Source: Roseomonas populi | GTDB taxonomy: Bacteria; Pseudomonadota; Alphaproteobacteria; Acetobacterales; Acetobacteraceae | Length of the DNA: 64,000 bases | Assembly (NCBI RefSeq): GCF_024594815.1 | Contig: NZ_JANJOU010000028.1 | Coordinates: 1 to 64,000, forward strand | Direction of reading: 5' to 3' | Shown: positions 44,301-56,256 of the stretch, one piece after another | How positions within the stretch are numbered: position 1 is the stretch's first letter | Layout of the letters: each line of letters starts with the position of its first letter | Translations under genes and position numbers: made by a program | The notes under the pieces: generated by a model | Told to the model about the DNA's origin: nothing | What the model saw: only the letters and a program-made list of their open reading frames with translations | Databases searched by the model: none

Positions 44301-46301
44301 GGCGTAGGCCGCCTCTTGAATGCGATCGTGCAGGAAGCCGTAGGTGCCGGCCGCGTGCACCACCAGCCCCGCCGCGATGGGCGCCCGCAGACCGTCCTGC
44401 ACGGCCTTGCGGCCGGCGCCGTGCGCCAGGCCGAGCCGGTCCGCGGAGACGCTGCCGCCGAGGCAGGCCATGGTGACCAGCAGCGCGCGGTCAGCCTCCG
44501 GCAGCCGCACCAGCCGCTCCGCCATCAGCGCCACGACGTTCTCCGTCGCGGGCTTGCGGAGGATGCCGTCCAGGTCCCAGCGCCAGCGCAGGGCGGCGTG
44601 GTCGAAGCGCAGCAGGCCCTCCTCCGTCAGCCCCGTCATGAACTGGCCGGCGAAGAAGGGATTGCCACCCGTGCGCGCGGCGATGGCGTCGCTCAAGGGG
44701 CGCACCGCCTCCGGGTCATGGTGCAGGGTATCTGCCACCAGCCGGGCCATCTCCCCGGCCGGCAGCGGGCCGAGAGCCAGCTCGTCCACCACGATGCCGA
44801 CCCGTCGCGCGGCGGCGATGGTGGCGTGCAGGGGGTGGCCCGGCGCGACCTCGTCGTCACGGTAGGTGCCGGCCAGCATCATGTGGTCGGGCAGGCCCTC
44901 GGCCAGCGCCTTCAGCAGCGCGAAGCTCTCCTGGTCTAGCCATTGCAGGTCGTCCAAGAACAGGACCAGCGGGTTCTGCGGCCGCGCGAGGAGCGCCAGG
45001 AAACCACGGACGGTGCCCTGGAAGCGGCGCGCCTCGTCGGCCGGCGGCAGGGCCGGCAGCGCTGGCTGTTCCCCGATCAGCCGCGCCAAGTCGGGGCCTA
45101 GATTCGTCAGCACCCGGCCGTTACGTCCCGCCATCCGCCGGATCCGCTCCCGCCAGCCCGCCCTCTGCGCCTCCGTGGCCCCAAGGATCCGGCCGGCCAT
45201 GTCCCGGACCATTGCGCTGAGGGCGGCGTAGGGAATGTCGCGCCGGTACTGGTCGCACTTCGCGGCTGCAAGCACGCCGCGGACCGGCAGCAGTGCGGCG
45301 CGGAGTTCCTCGACGAGCGCCGACTTGCCGATGCCGGCGGGCCCGGAGACCAGCAGCATCCGCCGCTCGCCGCGCTCTGTCAGGCCGCGGAGCGCGGCGG
45401 CGAGCACCTCCTGCTCGTGCTCCCGTCCATAGAGGCGTTCCGGCAGCACGATCCGCTCCGGCACGTCGCCCTCGCCGAGGGGGAATGGCTGGTATGGCGG
45501 CCCCACCCCGATGCAGCGGCGAAGGTCGGCCTCGAGTCCGCCCGCGGTCTGGTAACGGTCCTCCGGCGCCTTCTCGAGCAGCTTCATGACAATCGCGGCC
45601 ACGCCCGGGGCGCCCGCGGCGATGGCGGCCGGAAGCGGCGCGGGCGGGCGGGCCAGGTGGGCGTGGAGCCACTCGAGCGGGTCGCGCGCCGTGAAGGGCA
45701 GCCGGCCGGTCAGCAACTCGTAGAAGGTGACGCCGAGCGCGTAGAGGTCGCTGCGGGCATCGATGGAGCGGTTGACGCGCCCGGTCTGCTCGGGCGCCAT
45801 GTAGGCGAGGGTTCCGTCGATCAGGGCGGGCGGCGAGGCCTGCTGGCGCACGCGCGGCAGGTCGCAGGCCACGCCGAAGCCGGTGAGATGGACCCGGTCC
45901 CCGGCATCGACGAGGAGGTGGCTGGGCTGGATGTCGCGGTGGATGAGGCCGCTGCCGTGCATCTGCCGCAGCGCGGCAGCGGCGTTGGCGGCCACGCGCA
46001 GGAAGCGGGCGATCGGCAGGGGGCCGGTCACGGCCGGGCTCGCGGGATCGCCGCCTGGATCCTCAAGCATCAGTGCCTCACCCGCGCCCAGGGCCACCGG
46101 GCCGAGAGGCAGGGCCGCCCAGTCGCGGGAAAGGCGCCCCGCCAGCGCGTGCTCCCGCCGTATCCGGACCTCGGCGGAGGCGGCGGTCTCCTCGGAAGCC
46201 GCACTCAGGACGAGACGGCTGGCATCTCCGGCGCGCGCGCGGGACAGGACCGTCCGGCCATCCCATCTAAGCGGCTGGAGGCTCTCGCGATCGATTGTCA
46301 C
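41337..46301 (-). CDS. Trifunctional Ser/Thr kinase-like / AAA ATPase / GAF / histidine kinase
   Basis: About 1,654 residues from a GTG at 46301 (GGAG upstream; the frame is open further 5'). Domain order: kinase-like domain (IHRDIQPSHLLVD; TGFGVA in place of DFG; MAPEQTGRVNRSIDARSDLY), AAA/STAND ATPase (LLVSGPAGIGKSALVEEL Walker A; LFLDDLQWLDQ Walker B), a long TPR-like helical region, a GAF domain (about 1290-1430), then HisKA_2/HATPase (LLKEMHHRVKNNLQLISSLL; VNELVTNAFKHAF; DDGNGFAGG). Known as a family, with a few rhizobial and cyanobacterial members studied in stress and development. Asp to Gly in the DFG motif occurs in relatives. The phosphorylated partner may be the adjacent FixJ-type regulator; inference. 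Confidence 0.92.
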   Translation of the reverse strand: MTIDRESLQPLRWDGRTVLSRARAGDASRLVLSAASEETAASAEVRIRREHALAGRLSRDWAALPLGPVALGAGEALMLEDPGGDPASPAVTGPLPIARFLRVAANAAAALRQMHGSGLIHRDIQPSHLLVDAGDRVHLTGFGVACDLPRVRQQASPPALIDGTLAYMAPEQTGRVNRSIDARSDLYALGVTFYELLTGRLPFTARDPLEWLHAHLARPPAPLPAAIAAGAPGVAAIVMKLLEKAPEDRYQTAGGLEADLRRCIGVGPPYQPFPLGEGDVPERIVLPERLYGREHEQEVLAAALRGLTERGERRMLLVSGPAGIGKSALVEELRAALLPVRGVLAAAKCDQYRRDIPYAALSAMVRDMAGRILGATEAQRAGWRERIRRMAGRNGRVLTNLGPDLARLIGEQPALPALPPADEARRFQGTVRGFLALLARPQNPLVLFLDDLQWLDQESFALLKALAEGLPDHMMLAGTYRDDEVAPGHPLHATIAAARRVGIVVDELALGPLPAGEMARLVADTLHHDPEAVRPLSDAIAARTGGNPFFAGQFMTGLTEEGLLRFDHAALRWRWDLDGILRKPATENVVALMAERLVRLPEADRALLVTMACLGGSVSADRLGLAHGAGRKAVQDGLRAPIAAGLVVHAAGTYGFLHDRIQEAAYALLPGEDRAARHLRIARHLAAALGPEEVDSTVPPVVDQYNRAAGLVTDWAERESVAALNLRAGRHARGSTAYEVASGYFEAGLDALGRDAGVGERGPGRLGFRLALGAAECLFLRGEQAAAERQLLDLLPEAEGVAERAGVAALLITLHTAQDRNDRAVEACLVFLRDAGVDWNAHPGPEAARQEYAALRAELGDRPVESLSTLPRAASAETQAFMDVLAATLPPSFFTDQDLVCLILCRMARLSLANGNSDASPLGYAYLGMVLGPYFGDYPAGFHFGRLGQEMVEAEPLARYEPRVRMCFACHVAPWTWPFARTLPLLRRAHEIAVEVGDLTYSGFSACTLVTSLIAAGTPLGEAQAEAEAKLAFVRRIRFGLIADIITSQIGLLRALRGLPSDIADPVFEARLEAEPDLAIAACWHWIRRLQAAVYEGDMPLALAMAERAAPLLWTTGGHVELAEYHFHAALARAAVEEASAPAEPSPGLLRHGEQMRVWAESGPANWAARALLVDAAIAAVRGDSLAAIRHVESAIRAAREGGLVQVAALAQEWAFRFYHRRDLPTAALAHLREARGAYLAWGATAKVQRIDSLHRELAGGEEPRAARHLPDGAALDVDSLVRSSQAMSGEAGLPALMRTLMVTVLEHAGATRGLLVLPRSGELRSAAEARAGSQGIEVTFPDAPLTGAAAPLSILGRTMQEGEPVLIGDAARRHDRPADPYLEAGPTRSLLCLPLLRQAKLMGLLYLENALTPHAFTEARLAVLRLLASQAAISLGNAALEEKEALLKEMHHRVKNNLQLISSLLNLQAARIQDPQVAGLFAESRDRVRSMALVHENLYHAGDYTRVSMRRHLGSLCAGLGSAYRSPDRNIAVVTDLADLHLDLDKAVSCGLIVNELVTNAFKHAFAGRSAGEIRVTLGEEAGMARLSVVDDGNGFAGGRIPDPETADSLGLQLLGDLAHQLRGRIAMETGTGASLAVTFPVSAGGGEAAGPA

Positions 46302-46381
46302 CGTGCGCGACTCCGCATCCCATCCCCGGGGAAAAGGCGACAGGTTACGTGAGAGGGGAGCCCGGACCAAGCCACGCCGCG

Positions 46382-46774
46382 TCAGCCGTTCCCGTGCCGG
46401 CCCGTCTTGAACAGGAACCAGACGCGGCCCTCGGCCACGTCGATCCAAACCTCGAGGAGGCTGGCGGTCGCTACGTCGCCCTGCCCGTCGCACATGGACC
46501 GCAGCGCGCGCATGCAGGCCACCAGGGCGGCGTTGTCCTCGCGGAACTCGGCGAGCATGCCCTGCGGGCCGACGGGGTCCGCATCGTTGTCCAGCACGCG
46601 CTGCAGCCGCACGATGTGCCCGACAGAGCGGTCGGTGGTGCCCCCCAGCTTCCGCGCCCGCTCCGCGAGCGGGTCCACCATGGCAAGCAGCTCGCCCGCC
46701 TGATCGGCCAACATGGCGTGGTAGTCGCGGAAGTGCGGGCCGGCAACGTGCCAGTGGAAGTTCTTCGTCTTCAA
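46382..46774 (-). CDS. dps: Dps ferritin-like protein, N-terminally truncated
   Basis: 130 residues of a Dps subunit, an iron-storing DNA-protective dodecamer component. Starts TKNFHWHVAGPHFRDYH at the point usually near residue 30-45, so the first helix and DNA-binding tail are lost. The ferroxidase ligands remain: the His of HWHVAG and DYH, and the Asp/Glu of MVDPLAER. There is no ATG; a TGA lies four codons before the TTG at 46774, but GAGGAAGG sits five bases before that TTG, so translation of the short form is possible. ISL3-type sequence begins just upstream, which presumably removed the 5' end. Confidence 0.75.
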   Translation of the reverse strand: MKTKNFHWHVAGPHFRDYHAMLADQAGELLAMVDPLAERARKLGGTTDRSVGHIVRLQRVLDNDADPVGPQGMLAEFREDNAALVACMRALRSMCDGQGDVATASLLEVWIDVAEGRVWFLFKTGRHGNG

Positions 46775-46841
46775 CGTCCTTCCTCATTCTCGGTGCATGT
46801 ATGCAGGTTGACCTTGCGGGCTGCTGGCGAGAGCCGGGGAT

Positions 46842-47385
46842 ATGGGCAAGAGAACGTTGCTGGCGCCGCTCGCGGGTGTTCGGATCCTTGGTGTCGAGCG
46901 CGACGGTGGAGGATGGGTCGTCCCCGCAGCAGGGCCGGGTCACGGGACCTGCCCTGCCTGCGGCACGCCGTCCCGGAGCCGCCACAGCACCTACTTGCGG
47001 CGCCGGCAGGACCTCCCCTCGCAGGTTGCGCGGGTCACGGTCCAGATCAGGACCGCTCGCCTGAGGTGCCGGAACCCCGGCTGCGACGAACACGGCGCTT
47101 GGCTGACCTCGCCCTGCTCCTCGAGCATAACGTGGGCGGGCGCCCGGCGGAGCGGGTCCTGGCCCGCCTGGACATGCCGCTGAGCGATGACACCGTGCTC
47201 CGTTCGCTCAGGCGCTTCGCGGCTCGAGATATCGCGTCCCCCGTCCGGGTGCTCGGGATCGACGACTGGGCCTGGCGCAAGGGCCAGACCTACGGGACCA
47301 TTATGGTCGACCCAGAGCGACGGGCAGTCGTGGACGTCCTGCCACACCACTCCTCGTCCACCACGGCAGACTGGCTGCATGGTGA
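46842..47385 (+). pseudogene. ISL3-family transposase, broken
   Basis: Begins MGKRTLLAPLAGVRILGVER with the ISL3 zinc-finger-like region (CPACGTPSRSRHSTYLRR). Then a shift near 47090 moves the frame to RRTRRLADLALLLEHNVGGR and the DDE start (VRVLGIDDWAWRKGQTYGTI; first catalytic Asp). The remaining two thirds is missing: at about 47385 an IS3 element intervenes. The missing 3' part is not seen on the far side of that element in this window. Dead copy. Confidence 0.8.
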
Positions 47386-47395
47386 CCCTCCACCA

Positions 47396-51066
<3,671 letters not shown>

Positions 51067-51089
51067 CGGCGGCATGATCCGGCAAAGAA

Positions 51090-51117
51090 GGCGGTCGCAA
51101 GAGCGGCCGTCTTTTTT
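51090..51117 (+). terminator. Rho-independent terminator of katG
   Basis: GGCGGTCGC-AAGA-GCGGCCGTC forms a 9-bp stem (two G-U pairs) with a tetraloop and is followed by six T residues, 24 bp after the katG stop. Confidence 0.85.
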
Positions 51118-51429
51118 GCCCGCAAGTTGGTACGTCGCGGCAAGGGCGCAGAAGCAGTGAAGCTGATCGTGGAGCGGGCCCGGGCGGTAACTGGTGTTGG
51201 TTTGGTTCGAAACAGGTATGTGCGAGGGGAGGCTGGGCATGATGCCGAATTTCCAGGCTATCTCTTCGACCGGTCCCGCAGGCGCGGCGTGGACGATGTG
51301 TGATCAGTGCGGGTGCGCTTGCAGCACGGCGCATCGACCTGTGTGTGGATGAGAGGAGGGCCGACGGCATCGTCAACATGGTCGGCCGCCAGCTTGCCCG
51401 AGCGACCCACCACCGGGTAGTCGGCGGGG
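51118..51429. other. Gap between katG terminator and IS6 transposase
   Basis: About 310 bp with no credible gene. Short frames lack domain content. It should contain the left end of the IS6 element, but I could not pair it with a matching repeat after the transposase gene. Confidence 0.4.
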
Positions 51430-51439
51430 ATGACTACCC
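51415..51439 (+). promoter_or_regulatory. Hairpin covering the IS6 transposase start codon
   Basis: GGGTAGTC and GACTACCC form a perfect 8-bp stem with a 9-nt loop that holds GGCGGGG and the first bases of the ATG (51430). Transcripts entering from katG would have the start codon masked, a known way IS elements avoid accidental transposase synthesis. Confidence 0.55.
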
Positions 51440-52146
51440 CCGCCGCCTGCCCCAGCTTCGCCGGGTATCGCTTCCCGGCCGAGATCGTCAGCCAAGCGGT
51501 GTGGCTCTATTTCCGCTTCCCGCTCAGCTTGCGGATGGTCGAGGAGATGCTGGCTTTCCGCGGCATCGTGGTCAGCCATGAGACACTGCGCCAGTGGAGC
51601 CGCAAGTTCGGCCAGGCATTCGCCAACGGGATCCGCCGCCGGCTGCCCCGGACCGGCGACAAGTGGCACCTGGATGAGGTCGTCCTCAAGATCAACGGTG
51701 TGACACACTGGCTTTGGCGCGCCGTCGACCAGGCCGGGATGGTGCTCGACGTGCTGGTGCAGAGCCGACGGGATAAGCAAGCTGCCAAGCGTCTACTCAG
51801 GAAGCTGCTGAAGCGGCAGATGCGGCCACCTCGGGTCATGATCACCGACAAACTGGCAAGCTATGCTGCCGCGAAGAAGGAGGTGATGCCCTCCGTCGAG
51901 CACCGGCAGCACAAGGGGCTGAACAACCGTGCGGAGAACTCGCATCAGCCGACGAGACGTCGAGAGCGACAGATGAAGCGCTTCAAATCAGCAGGCCAAG
52001 CGCAGCGCTTCCTCTCTGCCCACGACGGAATCAACAACCTCTTTCATCTTCGCCGCGACCACCTCCACGCCAGCGAGTACCGCGCCGCAAGGGCACGCGC
52101 ATTAGAGCTGTGGTCCGACATCAGCGGGATCACCGCGTCGACTTGA
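51430..52146 (+). CDS. IS6-family transposase
   Basis: 238 residues, intact. N-terminal helix-turn-helix (LSLRMVEEMLAFRGIVVSHE), then the DDE core: Asp in KWHLDEVVLKI, Asp in VMITDKLASYAAAKKEV, Glu in NNRAENSHQPTRRRERQM. IS6 elements move by replicative cointegration and build composite transposons, so it may have taken part in assembling the katG patch. No matching inverted repeats found by eye. The stop is directly followed by a truncated gene. Confidence 0.92.
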   Translation: MTTPAACPSFAGYRFPAEIVSQAVWLYFRFPLSLRMVEEMLAFRGIVVSHETLRQWSRKFGQAFANGIRRRLPRTGDKWHLDEVVLKINGVTHWLWRAVDQAGMVLDVLVQSRRDKQAAKRLLRKLLKRQMRPPRVMITDKLASYAAAKKEVMPSVEHRQHKGLNNRAENSHQPTRRRERQMKRFKSAGQAQRFLSAHDGINNLFHLRRDHLHASEYRAARARALELWSDISGITAST

Positions 52147-52688
52147 TCGCCCTTGATCCCGGCGCCGATCAGCCAGCCGCGTCGCCCCGAGACCAGCAAG
52201 TTGACGATGCCCTCGCGGCCGCCCTCGCCACAGCGCCCGCCCTCCTGCGCGCGCAGAGCACGATCGGCCCCGCCGAGCGCCGGGCCATCGCGGCTTACCG
52301 GCAGGAGAAGTATCCAGCCATCGAGAGCGGCATCCAGCAGGCTGCCGGATTCGCCGTGCCGGTCGAGGTGGAGTGGGACCAGCTCACCCTGCCGGGCGAT
52401 GCCCAGTATTACGCGCGCGACGACTTCTTCGGGAAGACGATCTTCGAGCCGCTGACCACCGCGTTGCGGAGCATCACGGCCGATGCGATGGGGCGCGATG
52501 CTCTGCGCGGGGAGCTTCAGCGCATCCACATCCGCTACGACGAGAAGACAGCGCCTGCTTCCAACTACCCGAACGGGCTCTCCTTCCAGGTCGGCACGCT
52601 CGACATCAATTGGCGCCCCTACGCCAACACCGGCGACGTGGCGGAGCGGACCCAGGCCATCACGGGGCTCCTCGAGAAGAACCTCTGA
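52143..52688 (+). pseudogene. Hypothetical protein, 5' end replaced by IS6
   Basis: About 180 residues with coherent protein features: PAERRAIAAYRQEKYPAIES, VPVEVEWDQLTLPGD, YARDDFFGKTIFEPLTTALR and a final strand GLSFQVGTLDINWRPYAN. No recognised family. The frame is open into the transposase gene, with only a TTG at 52143 as local start and no ribosome site, so the natural 5' end was probably lost to the IS. It could still be translated by coupling to the transposase stop. Confidence 0.5.
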
Positions 52689-52722
52689 TCCTCGCCGCTG
52701 AAACAGAGGCCGGAGCGGGGCG

Positions 52723-53145
52723 TCATCCGTCCTGCTCCGGGTCATAGACACGCTCGAAGGCCTGCGCCGTGCAGCGCGGGCAAGAGAGGTAGATCGCGGT
52801 GCCGCCGCGGGGCAGCACGATCCCTCGTCGCTCGCGGTCGATGCGCCATCGCGCGCGCCGCCCGTCCGCGAGGGTGACGAGACCTTCGGCGTGGCAGCGC
52901 GACATCTCCAGGTCGTGATAGTAGGCCCGCGCATCCACGCGGCGCGCCGCGGCGAAATAGGCGCGCACCTCGCGCGGCCGCAGGCGGAAGCGGGCGCACT
53001 GCGCCGCGGTCTCCTCCCCGCTCACGTCGTTGCCGCGCGCGCCGTTCGCGGTGATGCGGATGTCCGAAACCGGCCCGGGCAGGCGCGCTGCCGTAGCCGG
53101 CCCAACGGCGAGAACCGCCAGCAGGAGGGTGACGGCACGGCGCAC
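52723..53145 (-). CDS. Small secreted hypothetical protein
   Basis: 140 residues with a clear signal peptide (MRRAVTLLLAVLAVGPATAA). The mature part has Cys pairs (QCARFRLRPREV, MSRCHAEGL and LSCPRCTAQA), suggesting disulfides in the periplasm. Last of three minus-strand genes with 3-4 bp gaps. Function unknown. Confidence 0.75.
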   Translation of the reverse strand: MRRAVTLLLAVLAVGPATAARLPGPVSDIRITANGARGNDVSGEETAAQCARFRLRPREVRAYFAAARRVDARAYYHDLEMSRCHAEGLVTLADGRRARWRIDRERRGIVLPRGGTAIYLSCPRCTAQAFERVYDPEQDG

Positions 53146-53148
53146 GCC

Positions 53149-53589
53149 CTACTCCTCCGGGCCGCGGTAGATGGTGACGAGGCGCCAGCCCTCCTGCCCG
53201 CGCGCGAACTCCAGGCTGCCGATGCGCGCCTGGCCCGGCGCGACGTTGCGGGGATCGAGGACCGGCTCCGGCGTGTCGCGAATCACGTCCAGCACCGTGC
53301 GGTTGTTCCTCACGTCCTCCACCGTCCGCAGCAGGCGGCGGAAGGCGGCGGGAAGGGTCGCGGCTGTCAGGCGGCGCATGGGCTCATCGTCCAGCTCGCC
53401 GCGGCTCTCCAGGGGCAGGCGGCTCATGCGCGTCACGGCCGCCATGTCCCCAGCCCGGACGGCGGCGCGGAAGCCGCGCCAGAAGGCTGCGATGGAGGCG
53501 GCGCGGGGATCGCGCTGGGCGGCCGCTGGCCGGACAACGAAGGAAACGGCGGCGAGGGACGCTCTGGCGAGGAGGCGGCGCGTGGGCAT
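53149..53589 (-). CDS. Small secreted hypothetical protein
   Basis: 146 residues from ATG 53589: an Arg-containing leader (MPTRRLLARASLAAVSFVV) with a likely cleavage after AAAQ. The mature part RAASIAAFWRGFRAAVRAGD resembles NTF2-like or DUF-type folds that start with a counting helix (AVRAGDMAAVTRMSRLPLES), often seen in lumen proteins of unknown role. It ends LEFARGQEGWRLVTIYRG, a strand pair. Middle gene of a three-gene operon. Confidence 0.72.
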   Translation of the reverse strand: MPTRRLLARASLAAVSFVVRPAAAQRDPRAASIAAFWRGFRAAVRAGDMAAVTRMSRLPLESRGELDDEPMRRLTAATLPAAFRRLLRTVEDVRNNRTVLDVIRDTPEPVLDPRNVAPGQARIGSLEFARGQEGWRLVTIYRGPEE

Positions 53590-53593
53590 GGCG

Positions 53594-54313
53594 TCATCCC
53601 TTGCGCCTGTAGAAGCCGGAGAAGGTGACGTTGTGGCCGCCGCAGCCATTGTTGTCGCGCGCCAGCAAGTAGGGGCCGCGCCGCCACAGGCGGATGCGGC
53701 AGGTGAACTCGTCGCCCGCCTCGTAGGCCTGGGTGCGGCCGTCCTCGCCCATGGAGAAGGCCAGCACGCCGTTCACGGGCCGCGCCTCGCCCGCCACCTC
53801 GCCGATGTTGACGCCGCCACGCCGCACGCGCTCAGGGTCGCCCATGCCCCAGGTGGCGTCGCCCTTCACCACCAGCGCGCCCTTGGAGCCGGGGGAGATG
53901 ACGATGTCCTGCTCCGGCGCCCTCCACTGGCCGTTCCAGTCGGCCGGGGCTTGCTCCGCCTCCGGCAGCGGCAACAGGGCGGCGGCGGGCGGGCAGCCGA
54001 TCGTCGCCGCGCCCCGCGCGCCCACGAAGCCGGCGCAGGTATAGGCGCCACCGGAGGCGCCGTGGGACGGGCCGGTCAGCACCACGTCGCCCGGCGTGAG
54101 ATAGGCCCGCGCCCGGCAGGCCGCGCCCTCGTTCGGGCAACCCCGCACCAGCGTGCCGTCCTGGACGAAGTTGACCCGCGACACGCCGGGCCGCACGGCG
54201 GCGACGCGCGCATCCTCCTTCACGAGGTCGGACCAGACGCAGCCCGCCCGCGCCGCCACGGGCGCGAGGCAGAGGATCGCCTCCAGGGCGAAGAGGACGC
54301 GGCGGAGCGGCAA
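53594..54313 (-). CDS. Secreted cysteine-containing hypothetical protein
   Basis: 239 residues. A TTG at 54313 is preceded by GGAAGGGAGAG and opens directly into a signal peptide (LRRVLFALEAILCLAPVAAR); an ATG at 54343 lacks a ribosome site. The mature part includes GCPNEGAACRARAYLTPGD (an SH3-like or bacterial lectin-like strand set) and CRIRLWRRGPYLLARDNNGC near the end, with paired Cys. First gene of the operon that also encodes the two smaller secreted proteins. All three may form one envelope system; unknown. Confidence 0.7.
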   Translation of the reverse strand: MPLRRVLFALEAILCLAPVAARAGCVWSDLVKEDARVAAVRPGVSRVNFVQDGTLVRGCPNEGAACRARAYLTPGDVVLTGPSHGASGGAYTCAGFVGARGAATIGCPPAAALLPLPEAEQAPADWNGQWRAPEQDIVISPGSKGALVVKGDATWGMGDPERVRRGGVNIGEVAGEARPVNGVLAFSMGEDGRTQAYEAGDEFTCRIRLWRRGPYLLARDNNGCGGHNVTFSGFYRRKG

Positions 54314-54524
54314 GGCATCTCTCCCTTCCTGCCGCCTCGGCATAGCCGACCGGGCGAAGATGGGGAGCGGGGCGCCGATCAACTCCCGCGGCGCGCGGCC
54401 AAGTCGGGGAAGGCGGGCCCCACCCGCGGCGGCCCCGCGCATCCAACGCCGGCGCCGGGCGCTGGAATGCCACGGAGGGGCCGCGACCCCGCCCCGTCCC
54501 GCGAGAGGCAGCACGACGCTCGAA

Positions 54525-56234
54525 ATGCCTGATCCCGTTTCACCCGCCGCGTCGCGGGCCCTCATCGCCGCGCGCCTCGGCATCGGCCTGGCACAGGGCG
54601 TCGCGCTCCGTGCGCTCTCGGCGATGGTGGAGGGAGCGGTGCCGCATCCCTGGGCGGCGGCGAACCCCAAGGGCTTCGGCCTGCTGGTCCTCCTCGCCGC
54701 TCTCTTGCCGCTGCCCGTCCTCCTCGGCCTCGGCCACATCCGCGGGCGGGCGCTGGCGGCGTGGACGCTCGCCTCGGCCGCCCTGATACTCCTCCTCGGC
54801 GGCCATGACCTGCGCCAGCACGGCGAGCTGTCGCTGACGCCCGCGAGCAACGCCCTGATGCTCTCCCTCGGCGGGCTCCTCTTCATCGGGCAGGCGCTGA
54901 TGGCGGCGGCCGATGCCGGGCGCCGGTGGTGGCCCCGCTACCCCGACCTCTTCGAGGCCGCCTGGCGCACGGGGATGCAGCTCGCCCTCGCCCTGGCCTT
55001 CGTGCTGGGCTTCTGGCTGATCTACTGGATCGGCTCGATGCTTTTCTCCGGCATCGGGATTAAGGCGCTGCGGGACCTCGGCGGGCGGTCCGGCTTCGTC
55101 ATCCCCGTCACCACCGCCCTCGGCGCGGCTGGCATCCACCTGGCGGATTCGGGCGGGCGGCTCACGCGCGGGCTGCGCGCCCTGCTGCTCGCGCTCGGCG
55201 CCTGGCTGGCGCCGCCCGCCGCGGGCCTCGCCGCCGCCTTCCTGCTCAGCCTGCCCTTCACGGGGCTGGAGGTGTTCCGGGGGAGCGAGGCCGCGAGCTG
55301 GCTGACGGCGGCGGCCGCCGGCCTCGTGGTGCTGATCAACGCCGTGCACGGGGATGGCGGGTCGCGCGGCGAGGGGTCGGCGGCCCTCCTGCTCGGCCTC
55401 TCGGCCCGCCTCTCGGCCGTGCTGCTCCCGGTCCTCGTGGCGTTGGCGGCCCTGGTGCTGGCGCGCACCGTCGGCTCGCGCGGGCTGACCGAGATGCGCG
55501 TGGAGGGCGCCGCCGTGCTGGCGCTGCTCGCCGCCTACGCCGTTGCCTACGCCTTCGCGGCGCGGCGGCCGGCGATGCGGGCGATCGAGCCGGCCAACAC
55601 CACCATCGCCCTCCTGGCGATCCCCGTCCTCGTCGCGCTGAACACGCCGTTGGCCGATCCCGCGCGCCTGACGGCGGAGAGCCAGACGGGGCGGCTGCTG
55701 CGCGGCGAGGTCGCCCCCGACGACTTCGACTTCTACCGGCTGGGCAAGGCCGGGCACAGCGGCGGGCGCGCGTTGGCGGCCCTGGCCCGCCACCCGGACC
55801 CGGAGATCGCCCGCCGGGCCGATGCCGCCCTTCCCCGCCCGGAGACACCCCCGCCCGCCACGCTCGAGGACGCCGCCGAAGCCCCGCTGCGCCTGCGCGC
55901 CCTGCCGGACGGCACCGCCCTGCCGCCCGGCCTGGCGGAGGCGATGATGCAGGTGCGGCCCGAGTGCGTGGAGGAGGAGTGTGTGGCCCGCCTCGTCGAG
56001 CTGGAGGGGCAGGACACCTGGCTCGTCGGCCCTGTCTACGGCGGGTTCAGGGCGATGCGGGCGGAGGGCGCGGGCTGGCGGCTGCTGGCGATCTTCAACG
56101 CCCCGCTCCAGTGCCGGGACGCCGCGCGGGCCGGGCTGCGGGCGGGCCCGCCGAACGCGGCGCCCTGGCTGCCGGCACTCGAGCTTGGCGGCGTGGTGCT
56201 GCGGCCCGTGCTGCCACGGGACCATTGCCGATAG
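54525..56234 (+). CDS. DUF4153-like polytopic membrane protein
   Basis: 569 residues. About 12 transmembrane helices in the first 380 residues (for example GFGLLVLLAALLPLPVLLGL, LALALAFVLGFWLIYWIGSM), then a soluble C-terminal part of about 190 residues with two Cys in RPECVEEECVARLV. Position, size and the WLIYWIGSMLF helix fit DUF4153, membrane proteins of unknown role often near cell-envelope or transport genes. The tail contains ALAALARHPDPEIARRADAA, a helix pair. Convergent with the following minus-strand operon (22-bp gap). Confidence 0.75.
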   Translation: MPDPVSPAASRALIAARLGIGLAQGVALRALSAMVEGAVPHPWAAANPKGFGLLVLLAALLPLPVLLGLGHIRGRALAAWTLASAALILLLGGHDLRQHGELSLTPASNALMLSLGGLLFIGQALMAAADAGRRWWPRYPDLFEAAWRTGMQLALALAFVLGFWLIYWIGSMLFSGIGIKALRDLGGRSGFVIPVTTALGAAGIHLADSGGRLTRGLRALLLALGAWLAPPAAGLAAAFLLSLPFTGLEVFRGSEAASWLTAAAAGLVVLINAVHGDGGSRGEGSAALLLGLSARLSAVLLPVLVALAALVLARTVGSRGLTEMRVEGAAVLALLAAYAVAYAFAARRPAMRAIEPANTTIALLAIPVLVALNTPLADPARLTAESQTGRLLRGEVAPDDFDFYRLGKAGHSGGRALAALARHPDPEIARRADAALPRPETPPPATLEDAAEAPLRLRALPDGTALPPGLAEAMMQVRPECVEEECVARLVELEGQDTWLVGPVYGGFRAMRAEGAGWRLLAIFNAPLQCRDAARAGLRAGPPNAAPWLPALELGGVVLRPVLPRDHCR

Positions 56235-56256
56235 GACAGGGCGGGGCTCCCGCGCC

